From: CAYLLT01 sp964591605
GTDB taxonomy: Bacteria; Planctomycetota; Phycisphaerae; UBA1845; PWPN01
NCBI GenBank assembly: GCA_964591605.1
Contig: CAZQEN010000040.1
Location: 1-32,651 of the forward strand
Direction: 5' to 3'
Length of the DNA: 32,651 nucleotides
Positions 7,890 to 16,722 of this stretch are shown piece by piece. Each line of letters begins with the position of its first letter. Position 1 is the stretch's first letter. The notes beneath the pieces are model-generated. The model did no database searches. It was not told the origin of the DNA and saw only the letters and a program-made list of their open reading frames with translations. Made by a program: the position numbers and the translations under genes.

Positions 7890-10028
7890 TCAACGGGAAG
7901 ACCTGGGCTTCTTCTCGCGCTGGCTCTGGATGCGCCGTGCTTCGTCGGCCTGCTTCTGGAGCTCTTTCCACTTGCGCTCGAGCCACGATTCTTTTCTCGG
8001 CGTGGCGGGACCGCCGGGTGGGCGCTTCGCAACGGAACTACCGCCCGCCTCCGGCGGTTCCTCCGTGCCCCGGTCCTTCATGCGCTTCTCCTCCTCCGCG
8101 ATGTGCTTGCGGATACGCCACTGCTCGAGAATGCCGAAGAAGTTGCTGGCCATGATGTACAGGTTGAGCCCGCTGGGCGCGTTGTAGAGGAAGAGCACGA
8201 ACACGCCGCTCATGATCATCATCATCTTGCGCTGCTGCTCGAGCTGATCGGGGGCGCCGCCGGTCTGGCCGGCCGGAGCGCCGCGCGGCATGTACTTGGT
8301 CTGCAGGACCTGCGAGATCCCCAGCAGGATCGGCAGGATGTTCAGCGACATCAGCGGCCCGCCCATCATGCTGCTGAGCAGGGGGATGTGATAGCGATGG
8401 CTGAAGGTGATCACCGCGTCGGGCGAGGTCAGGTCGCGGATCCACCAGCCGTCGAACGGCGCGTGCCGCATCTCGATGGTCGAGCTCAGCGCCGCCCACA
8501 GCGCCCCCCAGATGGGGATCTGCAGCATGAGCGGCAGGCACGTCAGCAGGTTGCCCGCCGGGTTAACCCCCGCCTCCTGGTAGACCTTCATGATCTCCTG
8601 GTTGAGCTGGGCACGGTCGTTGGCGTACTTCTTCTTGACCGCCTCGATCTTGGGCTGCAGCACCGACATCTGCTTCTGCATCTTCATCATGTTGACCTGG
8701 CTCTTCTTGGTGATCGGGTGCAGGAGCCCGCGCACCACGAGAACCAGGATGATGATGGCCACGCCGTAGTTGCGCGGCGGGACGGCGTGAAACCAGTCGA
8801 GCAGCCGCATCATGATGGAGGTCAGACCGGCCGGGGCGCACATGTAGAAGCCCTGGCGGATGACGGCGTAGTAGTCGAGCTGCGAGTACTGCGGCACGGC
8901 GTCGAAGGCCTTCTTCGACTTGGGGCCGATGTAGCAGCCGAACGCGACGGTTTCCGTACCGCCGGCGGGGATGTCGCGCGGCGTCGTCACGTACTGGAAA
9001 GTCAGGGCGGAGGATTCTTCGGGTTCTGCGGCGGTCGCCGTGTCGCCGATGTCAATCGCTTCGATCCCGGCGAAGCGGGCCTCATCCGACGGGCCCGTGC
9101 GACCGGTCGGATGCATGATGCAGGTGAAATAACGGTTCGCCTCCGCGGCCCAGGCGATGCGCGAATCGCCCTGATCGGCTCCGAGTTCGATCTTGCCCTT
9201 CTTGATGACCTCAGCCCGCAGGTGCCCCTTGGCCTTGACGCTCTGGCCATCCCAGACCCCGCCGACGACGGTTCGATCCTCGGCCCGCAGGTCCTCGCGC
9301 CGGAAGCCGACCGGACCCTGCTGCACGAGGATGATCCGTATCGGCTGGTTCGAGAGGTTCTCGACCTTCAGCGTGAGGTCCAGGTCGAAGCGCCCGGAGC
9401 CGAGCGGCTGGGTCGGGAGGCGGTACTGCTTGATGACGCGCGCGAGCGGTTCACCCTGCTCGGTGCGAATGTCCAGGCGGCCGGAGACGCTCTGGCCGTC
9501 GGCCCCGACCTCCATCTGCCAGATCGCCCGGTCGAGCGGCACGTCGAGCTTGAGACTCTCGAAGCGGATCTTGGAAGTGGTGAACGCGCGGAGCTCGCTG
9601 CCGTCTTCGGTGGTGACGGGTTCGATGATGGTATACGGTTTGTCCTTTTTGACCGTCTCGTAATGCTCGCGCAGCTTCACCCGGCTGATGCTCGCTCCGC
9701 GAGGCTGGATCTGGATCTCCATCGGGAACATCTTGTCCCGGGCGGTGCTCCCCAGAAGGATCGGATCGGTGCTGCTGCCTTCATCGAGGCGGATCGGCGC
9801 GGGTTGCGTGCCCGATGCCTCGGCGCGCATTTCCGCGGGGCGTGTGGAGGTCGGCTCGGCACTCGGCTGCGTCTCCGCGAAGGCGGGGCGGCTTTCCGCC
9901 GGCGCAGTCGTCACGGATGGCGCGGGCTGCTGCCAGCTCCTGGGAAGAACGTGCGGCGCCACGGTGACCCAGAGCATGTAGGTCGCCATGGCCGCCAGGA
10001 ATGCGATGATGAGCCGACGTGTCTCCAT
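7890..10028 (-). CDS. yidC: Membrane protein insertase YidC
   Basis: YidC inserts and folds inner-membrane proteins, alone or with SecYEG. The 712-residue protein has an N-terminal membrane segment (residues about 6-27), then an Ala/Pro/Thr/Glu-rich linker (about 40-85), a large periplasmic beta-rich domain, and a C-terminal Oxa1-type core. The core begins at MMRLLDWFHAVPPRNYGVAI and contains VVRGLLHPITKKSQ with the conserved groove Arg, then NPAGNLLTCLPLMLQIPIWGALW. The tail ends in a strongly basic stretch expected to contact ribosomes. It is longer than the roughly 550 residues of E. coli YidC because of the linker and tail. ATG 10028 is preceded by an AGGA ribosome binding site. Its 138-base upstream gap holds no second gene. 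Confidence 0.97.
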   Translation of the reverse strand: METRRLIIAFLAAMATYMLWVTVAPHVLPRSWQQPAPSVTTAPAESRPAFAETQPSAEPTSTRPAEMRAEASGTQPAPIRLDEGSSTDPILLGSTARDKMFPMEIQIQPRGASISRVKLREHYETVKKDKPYTIIEPVTTEDGSELRAFTTSKIRFESLKLDVPLDRAIWQMEVGADGQSVSGRLDIRTEQGEPLARVIKQYRLPTQPLGSGRFDLDLTLKVENLSNQPIRIILVQQGPVGFRREDLRAEDRTVVGGVWDGQSVKAKGHLRAEVIKKGKIELGADQGDSRIAWAAEANRYFTCIMHPTGRTGPSDEARFAGIEAIDIGDTATAAEPEESSALTFQYVTTPRDIPAGGTETVAFGCYIGPKSKKAFDAVPQYSQLDYYAVIRQGFYMCAPAGLTSIMMRLLDWFHAVPPRNYGVAIIILVLVVRGLLHPITKKSQVNMMKMQKQMSVLQPKIEAVKKKYANDRAQLNQEIMKVYQEAGVNPAGNLLTCLPLMLQIPIWGALWAALSSTIEMRHAPFDGWWIRDLTSPDAVITFSHRYHIPLLSSMMGGPLMSLNILPILLGISQVLQTKYMPRGAPAGQTGGAPDQLEQQRKMMMIMSGVFVLFLYNAPSGLNLYIMASNFFGILEQWRIRKHIAEEEKRMKDRGTEEPPEAGGSSVAKRPPGGPATPRKESWLERKWKELQKQADEARRIQSQREKKPRSSR

Positions 10029-10148
10029 CTGTCCTCATTGAAAGAAAGCGAGGGGCCCGCAGGCTCCCCGGCCAATTCGATTGCGGGTGACCGATTTCAG
10101 ATGGTCGATTGTGAGGCGGCTCTTCTGCCGGGGGGCGCCCTCAAGACC

Positions 10149-10162
10149 GCAATTCGCAATGC
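10149..10162. repeat. Two copies of a GCAATNC heptamer
   Basis: GCAATTC (10149-10155) is followed directly by GCAATGC (10156-10162), just after the metallophosphoesterase stop. The same heptamer family forms a five-copy tandem array at 27437-27471. Two copies could be chance, so this is recorded only for its match to that array. Confidence 0.3.
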
Positions 10163-10165
10163 CCG

Positions 10166-10927
10166 TTATCGCCCTTCCAGCAGGCGATGTCCCAGGTAGT
10201 CGTCCAGCTCCGGCGTGTTCAGGATCTTCTGGACGGCCTTCTCGATGTCGTATTCCAGCCGCATGAACTCCACGCGGCCGTCATCCACGATCCCGTAAGC
10301 CGCCCGCGGATCGCGATCGCGCGGCTGCCCGACGCTGCCCACGTTGATGATCACCTTGTCGTCCTCGGCGATCTCGTAGACGCCCGGCTCCGCCAGTTCG
10401 TCCGGCGATTCGAAGTAGGGGTCGTCCACGAACACGCCGGGCACGTGTGTGTGGCCCACAAAACAGGCCACTTCCTGCAGCCGCTCGAAGTTGGCCATCA
10501 GCTTGTTCGGGTTCGAGTAGACGTCGTCTGCGAACAGATACTCGTTGACCGGGCGACGCGGCGAGCCGTGAACGAACAACATCCCCTCGTAGACCATCCG
10601 GACGGGGAGCTTTCCGAGAAAGTCCCAGCGCCGATCGCGGACCACCTTGTTCGGCTCATCCTCAAGCACCTGGCGGGTCCAGTAGCAGGCCCGCTCGGCT
10701 CCGACGTTGAAGTTGTACGGCTCGTAGAACACGGCATGGTCGTGGTTGCCGCAGAGGCAGAACTCGCAGCGCTCGATGACCAGATCGATACACTCCCGGG
10801 GGCTCGCGCCGTAGCCGATCACATCCCCGAGGCAGACGATCCGCTGGATACCGCGGGCGTCGATGTCGGCCAGAACGGCCTGGAGCGCTTCCAGGTTGCT
10901 GTGAATATCACTGATGATTGCAAACAT
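10166..10927 (-). CDS. Calcineurin-like metallophosphoesterase
   Basis: The 253-residue protein has the ordered metal-ligand motifs of the family: SDIHSN (Asp7, His9), CLGDVIGYG, CGNHDHAV, FVHGSPRRP and FVGHTHVPGV. NVGSVGQPRD follows. This fits a soluble two-metal phosphodiesterase or protein phosphatase-like enzyme. The substrate cannot be read from the sequence. ATG 10927 gives MFAIISDIHSN, so the catalytic Asp sits at its usual position. The open frame continues upstream but that part is Arg/Pro-rich and looks non-coding. Conserved Cys residues (ERCEFCLCGNHD) lie next to the active-site motif. The gene is upstream of yidC on the same strand with 137 bases between them. Confidence 0.85.
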   Translation of the reverse strand: MFAIISDIHSNLEALQAVLADIDARGIQRIVCLGDVIGYGASPRECIDLVIERCEFCLCGNHDHAVFYEPYNFNVGAERACYWTRQVLEDEPNKVVRDRRWDFLGKLPVRMVYEGMLFVHGSPRRPVNEYLFADDVYSNPNKLMANFERLQEVACFVGHTHVPGVFVDDPYFESPDELAEPGVYEIAEDDKVIINVGSVGQPRDRDPRAAYGIVDDGRVEFMRLEYDIEKAVQKILNTPELDDYLGHRLLEGR

Positions 10928-11508
10928 GCGGAACCGTTCAGGCCGCCGGCCGGGCAGGCGGGCAGGCGGGTCAGGGCCGATCCTCGAGTTCCCACGGCAC
11001 GGTGGGTGCACAACCCGCACCCGGCGTCGAGAGCGGCAGTCGCCGCCGCCCGGAAGCCGCCCCCGCCGTGGGGGCGACGAATCACTTATGCTAAGGCCGC
11101 GCGCCGGCGGACGCAAACCTGCCTGGTGCCCTTCTCGGTAACTCGGTAACGCGGTTTCGGTTGCCTGCGCCAGGCCCGGCCTTCAGGCCGGGTTCGGCGC
11201 GTCCCGTCGGCCTCGAAACCGCTTCCAGCGGGCTTCTCTTCCTGCTTCAGCGCCGGCCTGCGGCGTAGGCCGGGACGAGAAACTCCCGCCGGCGCTCCGT
11301 CGTCTCCGGACGATTCGATCACCCCCATCTTCGCGTCCCCGAACGCTGTTCGCCGCGGCGGAGTCGCGCCATGTGGCGAATCTCGCCCATGGCCGACGCG
11401 ATGCACCCGGTCGGGCAACCACCGACGTGGCCCCGGCAAGTGGTCACTTGCCCGTCGGGCCGTTATACCTGTCGATGGTCACCAACGATGGACCACGGAT
11501 CACTGGCT
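10928..11508. other. Geneless stretch between two divergent metallophosphoesterase genes
   Basis: No coding region is supported here. Near 10960 the octamer-like GGGCAGGC recurs, and near 11134-11150 CTCGGTAA occurs twice in tandem. The main content is the cluster of nested inverted repeats at 11151-11273, described separately. Both flanking promoters should lie here, but no box pair stands out. Confidence 0.5.
11151..11273. repeat. Cluster of nested palindromes (possible REP-like or structured-RNA element)
   Basis: A perfect 9-bp inverted repeat, GCGGTTTCG (11151-11159) and CGAAACCGC (11214-11222), encloses two hairpins. They are GCCTG-CGC-CAGGC (11163-11175) and CCCGGCC-TTCA-GGCCGGG (11175-11192), which share one base. 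A third hairpin, CCGGCCT-GCGGCGT-AGGCCGG (11253-11273), reuses the same CCGGCCT/AGGCCGG arms with another loop. The outer element is 72 bases long and could fold as a branched structure. A tRNA is not supported because the anticodon-like loop is not seven bases and no TTCRANY T-loop is present. Confidence 0.6.
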
Positions 11509-11991
11509 ATGAAACTTGGCATTCTGTCCGACAACCACGGCCGCATCCCGGTTTTCCGGGACGCGCTGGCGCTGCTCCGCCAGGAGGGTGCGGAGGCGTT
11601 TGTTCACTGCGGCGACATCGGCGGCATCGAGGCGGTCGAGGAACTGGCGGGCTTGCAGGCCTGGTTCGTCTGGGGCAACACGGACGCGCCGGACCCCGCC
11701 TGGCGGCGGCACGTCGAGGCGATCGGACTCCCCTGGCCGGATGGCTCGCTGGAGCTCGAACTCGGGGGGAAAAGGATTGCTGTCTTCCATGGGCACGAGA
11801 GCGGATTCGAGGCGGCCGTCGATGCGGCCGCGCACGATTATCTGCTCTACGGCCACACGCATCGCAGCGACGACCGGCGGCTGGGCCGGATGCGCGCGGT
11901 GAACCCCGGCGCCCTGCATCGCGTCGCGACCAGGACCGTCGCCCTGCTCGATCTGGGCTGCGATGCTTTGCAGTTCTTGCCGGTGGTCTGA
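11509..11991 (+). CDS. Small YfcE/MJ0936-type metallophosphoesterase
   Basis: The 160-residue protein carries a complete phosphodiesterase motif set in compact form: MKLGILSDNHGR (Asp8, His10), HCGDIGG, VWGNTD, FHGHES and YGHTHRSD, then AVNPGAL. This matches the short YfcE-like phosphodiesterase family, in which some members cleave artificial bis-phosphodiester substrates; the natural substrate is unknown. ATG 11509 places the first motif at the very N-terminus and is chosen over an in-frame ATG at 11488. It reads away from the other metallophosphoesterase gene, and its 3' end faces the dockerin-like gene. Confidence 0.87.
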   Translation: MKLGILSDNHGRIPVFRDALALLRQEGAEAFVHCGDIGGIEAVEELAGLQAWFVWGNTDAPDPAWRRHVEAIGLPWPDGSLELELGGKRIAVFHGHESGFEAAVDAAAHDYLLYGHTHRSDDRRLGRMRAVNPGALHRVATRTVALLDLGCDALQFLPVV

Positions 11992-12021
11992 GGCGGACTT
12001 GCCCGGCCCGCCGGCTGCGCG

Positions 12022-12056
12022 AAAAAACAGGCGGTCTCCCGAAGGAAACCGCCTGT
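12022..12056 (-). terminator. Strong intrinsic terminator of the dockerin-like gene
   Basis: On the minus strand, ACAGGCGGT pairs with ACCGCCTGT (plus-strand arms 12027-12035 and 12048-12056). The stem continues through TCC/GGA to a TTCG tetraloop, and six T residues follow directly (A-tract 12022-12027 on the plus strand). It lies about 40 bases beyond the stop of the leftward gene ending at 12094, which gives its orientation. Confidence 0.93.
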
Positions 12057-12093
12057 GTGGTTCACGCGTGGGGCGGACCGGGGGCAGCGTCGC

Positions 12094-14445
12094 CTACTCA
12101 TCGCAGCCGGGAACGGCCGGCACCTGGTCTCGGCTCCGGGTGCCGCCGAACGGGCCGGTCACCGGGAAAAGTTCTGCACACCTCTTGAAGTTCTCGAAGT
12201 CCAGGTCGTTGACCTGCCCGTTGTTGTCATAATCCAGGCAGGTGCAGGCCCCGGTCGGCGTGCCGCTCCTGAAACACTCCTGGAAGACGCTGTAGTCGCG
12301 CATATCGACGTCGCCGTCGCCGAACTCGGCCGTACCCAGCGCACCGGGCTCCACATCCGCCCGGGGATCGTTGCAGCAGGCGCCCGGGTTGAGTGCCTCG
12401 TAGACCGCATAGGCGCCGGTCGCGAGGTCGACCGTGGAGGCCAGCACCTTGCGGCGATCGGGCGTGAAATACAGGGCGACGACCTGCGACGTGTTGCTGC
12501 CGGCCGGTGCCCCTTCATCGGTGGTATTGAAGTGCGCGTTGCCGTCCTTGTCGATCGTGTACACGTGCCCGAGCCGCGACAATTCGTTGACCGGGACGTA
12601 ATAGCCCGGTCCGCCGATGTTGGACTGCTGACCGCCCCAGGCGAGCCACGCGCGGCCGTCGCACGGATTGATGGCGATGGTGTTGACCCAGTAGTTGCCG
12701 CCCACCGACTGGTTCTCAACGTCGGGGTCGTTGCCGTTGGCATGCCACACGTCGATCTGGGCAATCCCGGGCATCGGGTCGGGGTTCACGCCGGTCAAAC
12801 CCACGCCGCTGAAGAGGGCGGGCTCCGAGCCCAGACCGCTCCAGCGGGTCATCACGTTGGAGCGCCGCCAGTTCTCCGGCAGGACGTTGCCGTCGAGGTA
12901 GCAGGCCAGGACGCCGCCGCTGGCGATCTTCTGTCTGGGCCAGTTGTTGTCGGGTTGCGGGATCTCGCCGGGGCCGTAACCGATCCAATCGAAATCGGCC
13001 TGCAGGGTTTCGGCATCGTCGGCCGGTCCGTAGGTGGTCGCCGCACCGGCCTGGACCTCGCCGTTGTGTGCGGTGGTGTCGGCGACGACGGCGTCGTACA
13101 CCTGCGCACCGTCCAGCCAGCAGCGGACCCTCCCCGTGGTGGCGTTGACGTGGATGCTGACCTCGTAGAACGTCCCGAGGGCGAAGGCGCCCAGGTCGGC
13201 GAGCTGCGATCCCGTGCCGGTGGCATTGACGTTCTTGAGCAGCAGGTGGCTGGTGGCCGGATTGATGGTCAGGCCCACCCACGGTGAATTCGTGCCCGCG
13301 ACGCCGGTGTCGCAGACGGCATGGAGCAGGAAGTCATTGTAGCCCGCGCTGTGCGAGTTGATCCGGAGCCGGGCGCCGATGGTGAGCGAGGCGTCGTTGA
13401 TCTCGCGTCGCCAGCGGGGGCTGTTGTTCCCGGTCTTGTTGGACCGCATGTAATAGTTGGCGCCGTCGACGATGATGGAACCGTTTCCATCGTTCTGGCT
13501 CCACGGACTTCCAGTGCCGCCGCCCCGTCCCCCGACCCAGAGCTTCTTGTTGGCCGGATCGTAGGCGATCGCGGTGATGCGGTCGCGCCATCCCGTGTTG
13601 CTTGATCCGTTCGCGTTTCGCCGGTTGAAGTAATTGTAATTCGGAGGTGAATAGAGACCCGGACTGTCAAAGTTGACCTTGTCCCAGCCCATGGCGAAGG
13701 GGTCCCAGTTGTTGTTGGCGAACATGGCGGCGAAGGTGTCAATCCCGTTCTTGCGGCCCACGAACTCCAGGTCGAACATCCGGCTCTTTTCCGAGAAGCC
13801 GTTGTTGATGAGGGTGTTCATGGGGGATTCCTGGACCGCGGGAGCGGCCGAGCCGGCCGTGTAGCGCCAGAAATACCGCAGTTTGTCGTTCACGTCCGTG
13901 CCCCAGCCGGAGGTCGTCCAATAGACATACCCGTCCCCGCCGACGGTCATGCCGTTGATGCGCTTGTTGTCTGCGGTCGGAGTGCCCGAGTTGAAGATCT
14001 CGGTGATGCCGCCGGTCGGCGTGATTTTGATGATGCGGTTGGGAATGCCGGAGTTGAACTCCCAGTTGATTTCGAGCCAGTTCTGCAGGCCGTAGACCGC
14101 GCCGTCACCGGCGAGCACGAGCCTGGTGATCGCTCCGGGGAAGCCGGCCGAGAACACGTTTACGTCGATCTGCGGTCCGCCGCCGGCCGGGAAGATGGTC
14201 AGGCCGCCCGCATTGGCGCCGGGGGCGGTGCCGTTGTTGTTTCCGACCTGGGCGGTGGCGTAGATGTTGCCGGCGTTGTCCCGAATGATGCTGTTGAACC
14301 GGATGCGCTGGAAGTCGGTGAACATGGTATTGCTGCCGGTGAAGCCGGGTGTGCCGACCAGGGTCCAGTTGGCGGCCTGCAGCGGGCCGGCCAGGAGGGC
14401 CACGGTGCACACACCGGCCCAGGCTCGCAAACACTGTTTCGTCAT
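12094..14445 (-). CDS. Secreted protein with dockerin/EF-hand-like C-terminus
   Basis: The 783-residue protein starts with a Sec signal peptide (residues 1 to about 24, ending LLAGPLQA). A first region has propeller-like stretches (GAITRLVLAGDGAVYGLQNW, INGMTVGGDGYVYWTTSG, ITAIAYDPANKKLWVGGR). A central part with SIHVNATTGRVRCWLDGAQVYDAVVAD resembles concanavalin-A-like lectin folds. The C-terminus has two calcium-loop-like repeats, EFGDGDVDMRDYSVFQECF and CLDYDNNGQVNDLDFENFKRC, as in dockerin type I repeats common on planctomycete secreted proteins. No catalytic domain is recognised. The protein is probably exported and may be surface-attached. ATG 14445 has a strong GGAGGAGAT ribosome binding site, a promoter lies about 170 bases upstream, and a strong terminator follows. 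Confidence 0.8.
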   Translation of the reverse strand: MTKQCLRAWAGVCTVALLAGPLQAANWTLVGTPGFTGSNTMFTDFQRIRFNSIIRDNAGNIYATAQVGNNNGTAPGANAGGLTIFPAGGGPQIDVNVFSAGFPGAITRLVLAGDGAVYGLQNWLEINWEFNSGIPNRIIKITPTGGITEIFNSGTPTADNKRINGMTVGGDGYVYWTTSGWGTDVNDKLRYFWRYTAGSAAPAVQESPMNTLINNGFSEKSRMFDLEFVGRKNGIDTFAAMFANNNWDPFAMGWDKVNFDSPGLYSPPNYNYFNRRNANGSSNTGWRDRITAIAYDPANKKLWVGGRGGGTGSPWSQNDGNGSIIVDGANYYMRSNKTGNNSPRWRREINDASLTIGARLRINSHSAGYNDFLLHAVCDTGVAGTNSPWVGLTINPATSHLLLKNVNATGTGSQLADLGAFALGTFYEVSIHVNATTGRVRCWLDGAQVYDAVVADTTAHNGEVQAGAATTYGPADDAETLQADFDWIGYGPGEIPQPDNNWPRQKIASGGVLACYLDGNVLPENWRRSNVMTRWSGLGSEPALFSGVGLTGVNPDPMPGIAQIDVWHANGNDPDVENQSVGGNYWVNTIAINPCDGRAWLAWGGQQSNIGGPGYYVPVNELSRLGHVYTIDKDGNAHFNTTDEGAPAGSNTSQVVALYFTPDRRKVLASTVDLATGAYAVYEALNPGACCNDPRADVEPGALGTAEFGDGDVDMRDYSVFQECFRSGTPTGACTCLDYDNNGQVNDLDFENFKRCAELFPVTGPFGGTRSRDQVPAVPGCDE

Positions 14446-14844
14446 GTCGGGATCTCCTCCAAAGTGGAAGCGTGAAGCTCGAAATGTCCGGATCGGACGG
14501 GGCGCCCCGCAACGGACGAGGGCCGCTGGGGTCTTCTCGATCCAGGGGGTCTACCCCGGTTTTGGGTTTAAACTGCGACCGCTTTTGCGACTCTAAAGCG
14601 ACTTAACTGGCCATCATAAAACACTTCCGGAAACAGTCAATCCACTCGATCCCTCCGTCGCAGGATTGAGGAAGAATCCCCGCTCCTGCGCGGACGGGTG
14701 CGATCCACCGGTCCCGGCGTCTACTAAAACGTTACAGTATCCACCGCCCAAAGTCCAGTGGAATCGGATCCCTCCCGTCCTGATCTTCGCATTCCGCAGC
14801 CTTCGGATGGGCCCACGGCGTGCGGAAACGGGCATGCACCCCTG
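14446..14844. other. Geneless stretch: leader of the dockerin-like gene and 3' flank of the TPR gene
   Basis: No gene is supported. It contains a good minus-strand promoter (14613-14640), from which a long untranslated leader would run to ATG 14445. CGCTTT and AAAGCG arms (14580-14600) could form a small hairpin in that leader. Near the TPR gene stop, TTCCGCA (14792-14798) and TGCGGAA (14821-14827) form a 7-bp inverted repeat without a U-tract. Confidence 0.55.
14613..14640 (-). promoter_or_regulatory. Sigma-70-type promoter of the dockerin-like gene
   Basis: On the minus strand, TTGACT (14640-14635) and TATGAT (14618-14613) each match the consensus at five of six positions, with a 16-base spacer, in a locally AT-rich stretch. 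Transcription would start near 14606, about 160 bases before ATG 14445, so a long 5' leader is predicted. Confidence 0.7.
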
Positions 14845-16677
14845 CTATCGGCGGGGGAGGCGCACAGCCTGCTCCAGTTCCTGTCGGGCCGTCGCGTCAC
14901 CGGGTCGAAGCCGCAGAGCGTCCTGCAGAAAGGGGACGGCCAGGTCCGGCCGGCCATTGGCGCGCAGGGTCTTGCCGACCTTGATCCGGACGTCAGCATC
15001 GGTCGGGCTGAGCGCCGCCGCCTTCTGATACCAGGGCAGGGCCGCTTCGATGGACCCCTGCAGCGCGAGCATGTGGCCGTACGTCAGGTGCGCCTGAGCG
15101 TAGCCGGGGTTGGTCTCGAGGGCGGTCCGCAGATGCTGCTCGGCGAGGGTGAACTCGCGTTTCATGAGGTAGCCGATGGCGAGGTTGGTGTGAGCCTGAC
15201 CCCAGTCTGGCCGGAGTTGCACCAGCGACTGATACACGGCGATGGCTTCGTCCGGGCGGCCGAGCTGCAGCAGGATGCGGCCGCGGTTCTCGAGGTTCCG
15301 CGGATAGTCGGATCGAATTCGCAGTGCAGCGGCGTAGGCCGCGTCGGCCCCGGCGAGATCGCCCTTGTTCTCCAGGGCCTCCCCGAGGTTGTTCCAGGCA
15401 CCCCATGAGGCGGGGTTGCGGCTGAGCGTGTCGCGCCAGAGTTTCTCGTTATCGCGATACAGGGAAGCCCGCTGCCAGGTCAGCACCATCAGGGCAAGCA
15501 GCATGACGGCGGCCAGTGCGCGAGCAACGGCGGCGGCACGTTGCATCGGCCGGACCGCGGCCTTCGTCAGCCGCGCGGCTGCATCGAGCGCCAGCACGAT
15601 GACCGGAACGCTTGCGAGATAGAGCAGATAGTCGGCCACAAACGCGTGCAGAAGCTGGAAGCTGACGTCAAAGAAGCCGGAGGCCGGAAACAACGCGGCC
15701 AGGTACGCCAGCAGGGCCGCGATCGGGCCGCGGCCCAGGCGGGACCGGCGCAGGGCGAGCACGAGCACGCCGAGCAGCACTGCCGCAGGGTACAGATACT
15801 GCCACCACAGAGAGGGATCGATCCGCCATCGCGGGTAGACGAGCATGAGCGGCGCCGGCCACAGGAGCTTGCCGATGTAGAACGCTGCGACGCGGCCGGC
15901 CACCAGGATGCGATCCAGCCTGCTGAGGGTCGCGCTGAATTCGGCCGAGCCGGCCGTGTCATGCTCGACCCGGATCGTGAGCAGACCCATCCCCAGAGCC
16001 ACGGCGAAGTAGGGCAGCAGCGGCCAGATGTCGCGCGCGCGAATCCGTCCCTGCTTCCACCAGATCAGAATGAGGATCACGACGGGTAGAGGCGCTACGA
16101 CCGTCTTGGCCAGCAGGGCCAGCACGAACAGCAGGAAAGAGAGACCCAGTCGGGAGTGCCGCGAGGGCTGCGCCGCCGCCAGTGCGGGCGACCATTGCAG
16201 GTAAACGTAAAGCGATGCCAGGCAGAGCAGGGCGGACAGGATGTTCTTGAGTTCCGTGATCCAGGCGACGCAGGCCACGTGGACCGGGTGCACCGCGAAG
16301 ACGGCCGCGGCCAGCCATGCCGTGGGCAGACCAAGGCGTGCGAGCACCCGCCAGAGCAGCACGGCGGTCGCGGCGTGCAGGAGGATGTTGACGAAGTGAT
16401 AACCGGCCGGCTGCAGGCCCCACAGGTGGTACTGGAGCCAGAAGGCGGTGAAGGTCAGCGGATAGTACTGGACGGTGGCGCCGATGCGCGTCCAGATGGC
16501 CCGCAGGCCGGCCAGGCTGCTCAGCAGCGGGTTGCGCGTGACGTATTCGCCGTCATCCCAGATGAAGCCGGCCTGCAGAGCGGGCAGATAGCAGAGGAAG
16601 GTCAGGGCGGCAAGAAGAAGGAGCGGGCCGATGACTGCCATCGAGCCCGCTCTGGTGTGATCGTTTCGCGTGTTCAC
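14845..16677 (-). CDS. Polytopic membrane protein with C-terminal TPR repeats (glycosyltransferase-like)
   Basis: The 610-residue protein has about ten hydrophobic segments in its first 410 residues and then about five tetratricopeptide repeats (AWNNLGEALENKGDLAGADA, NRGRILLQLGRPDEA, NLAIGYLMKREFTLAE, TYGHMLALQGSIEAA, KVGKTLRANGRPDLA). The acidic pair in AGFIWDDGEYVTRNPLL, just after the first membrane segment, resembles the catalytic DD/DE of GT-C enzymes such as the TMTC O-mannosyltransferases, which have the same membrane-plus-TPR layout. Transfer of a lipid-linked sugar to exported proteins is therefore possible but unproven. The GTG at 16677 is used as start; an in-frame ATG at 16641 is nearly as good. 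It lies 45 bases after asd on the same strand. Confidence 0.75.
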   Translation of the reverse strand: MNTRNDHTRAGSMAVIGPLLLLAALTFLCYLPALQAGFIWDDGEYVTRNPLLSSLAGLRAIWTRIGATVQYYPLTFTAFWLQYHLWGLQPAGYHFVNILLHAATAVLLWRVLARLGLPTAWLAAAVFAVHPVHVACVAWITELKNILSALLCLASLYVYLQWSPALAAAQPSRHSRLGLSFLLFVLALLAKTVVAPLPVVILILIWWKQGRIRARDIWPLLPYFAVALGMGLLTIRVEHDTAGSAEFSATLSRLDRILVAGRVAAFYIGKLLWPAPLMLVYPRWRIDPSLWWQYLYPAAVLLGVLVLALRRSRLGRGPIAALLAYLAALFPASGFFDVSFQLLHAFVADYLLYLASVPVIVLALDAAARLTKAAVRPMQRAAAVARALAAVMLLALMVLTWQRASLYRDNEKLWRDTLSRNPASWGAWNNLGEALENKGDLAGADAAYAAALRIRSDYPRNLENRGRILLQLGRPDEAIAVYQSLVQLRPDWGQAHTNLAIGYLMKREFTLAEQHLRTALETNPGYAQAHLTYGHMLALQGSIEAALPWYQKAAALSPTDADVRIKVGKTLRANGRPDLAVPFLQDALRLRPGDATARQELEQAVRLPRR

Positions 16678-16722
16678 CGAGGTCGGTCCCCATGAACACC
16701 GGCGGACCGGGCCGCCTCATGG

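Noticed and set aside
7866..10199. 777-codon open frame on the plus strand opposite yidC
   Set aside because: It is wholly antisense to a certain yidC gene, is Asp/Arg/His/Leu-rich with no recognisable domain, and is the type of long shadow frame expected in GC-rich coding DNA.
11151..11222. 72-base cloverleaf-like element considered as a tRNA
   Set aside because: The 9-bp outer stem and inner hairpins suggest it, but the anticodon-like loop is six or eight bases and no TTCRANY T-loop exists.
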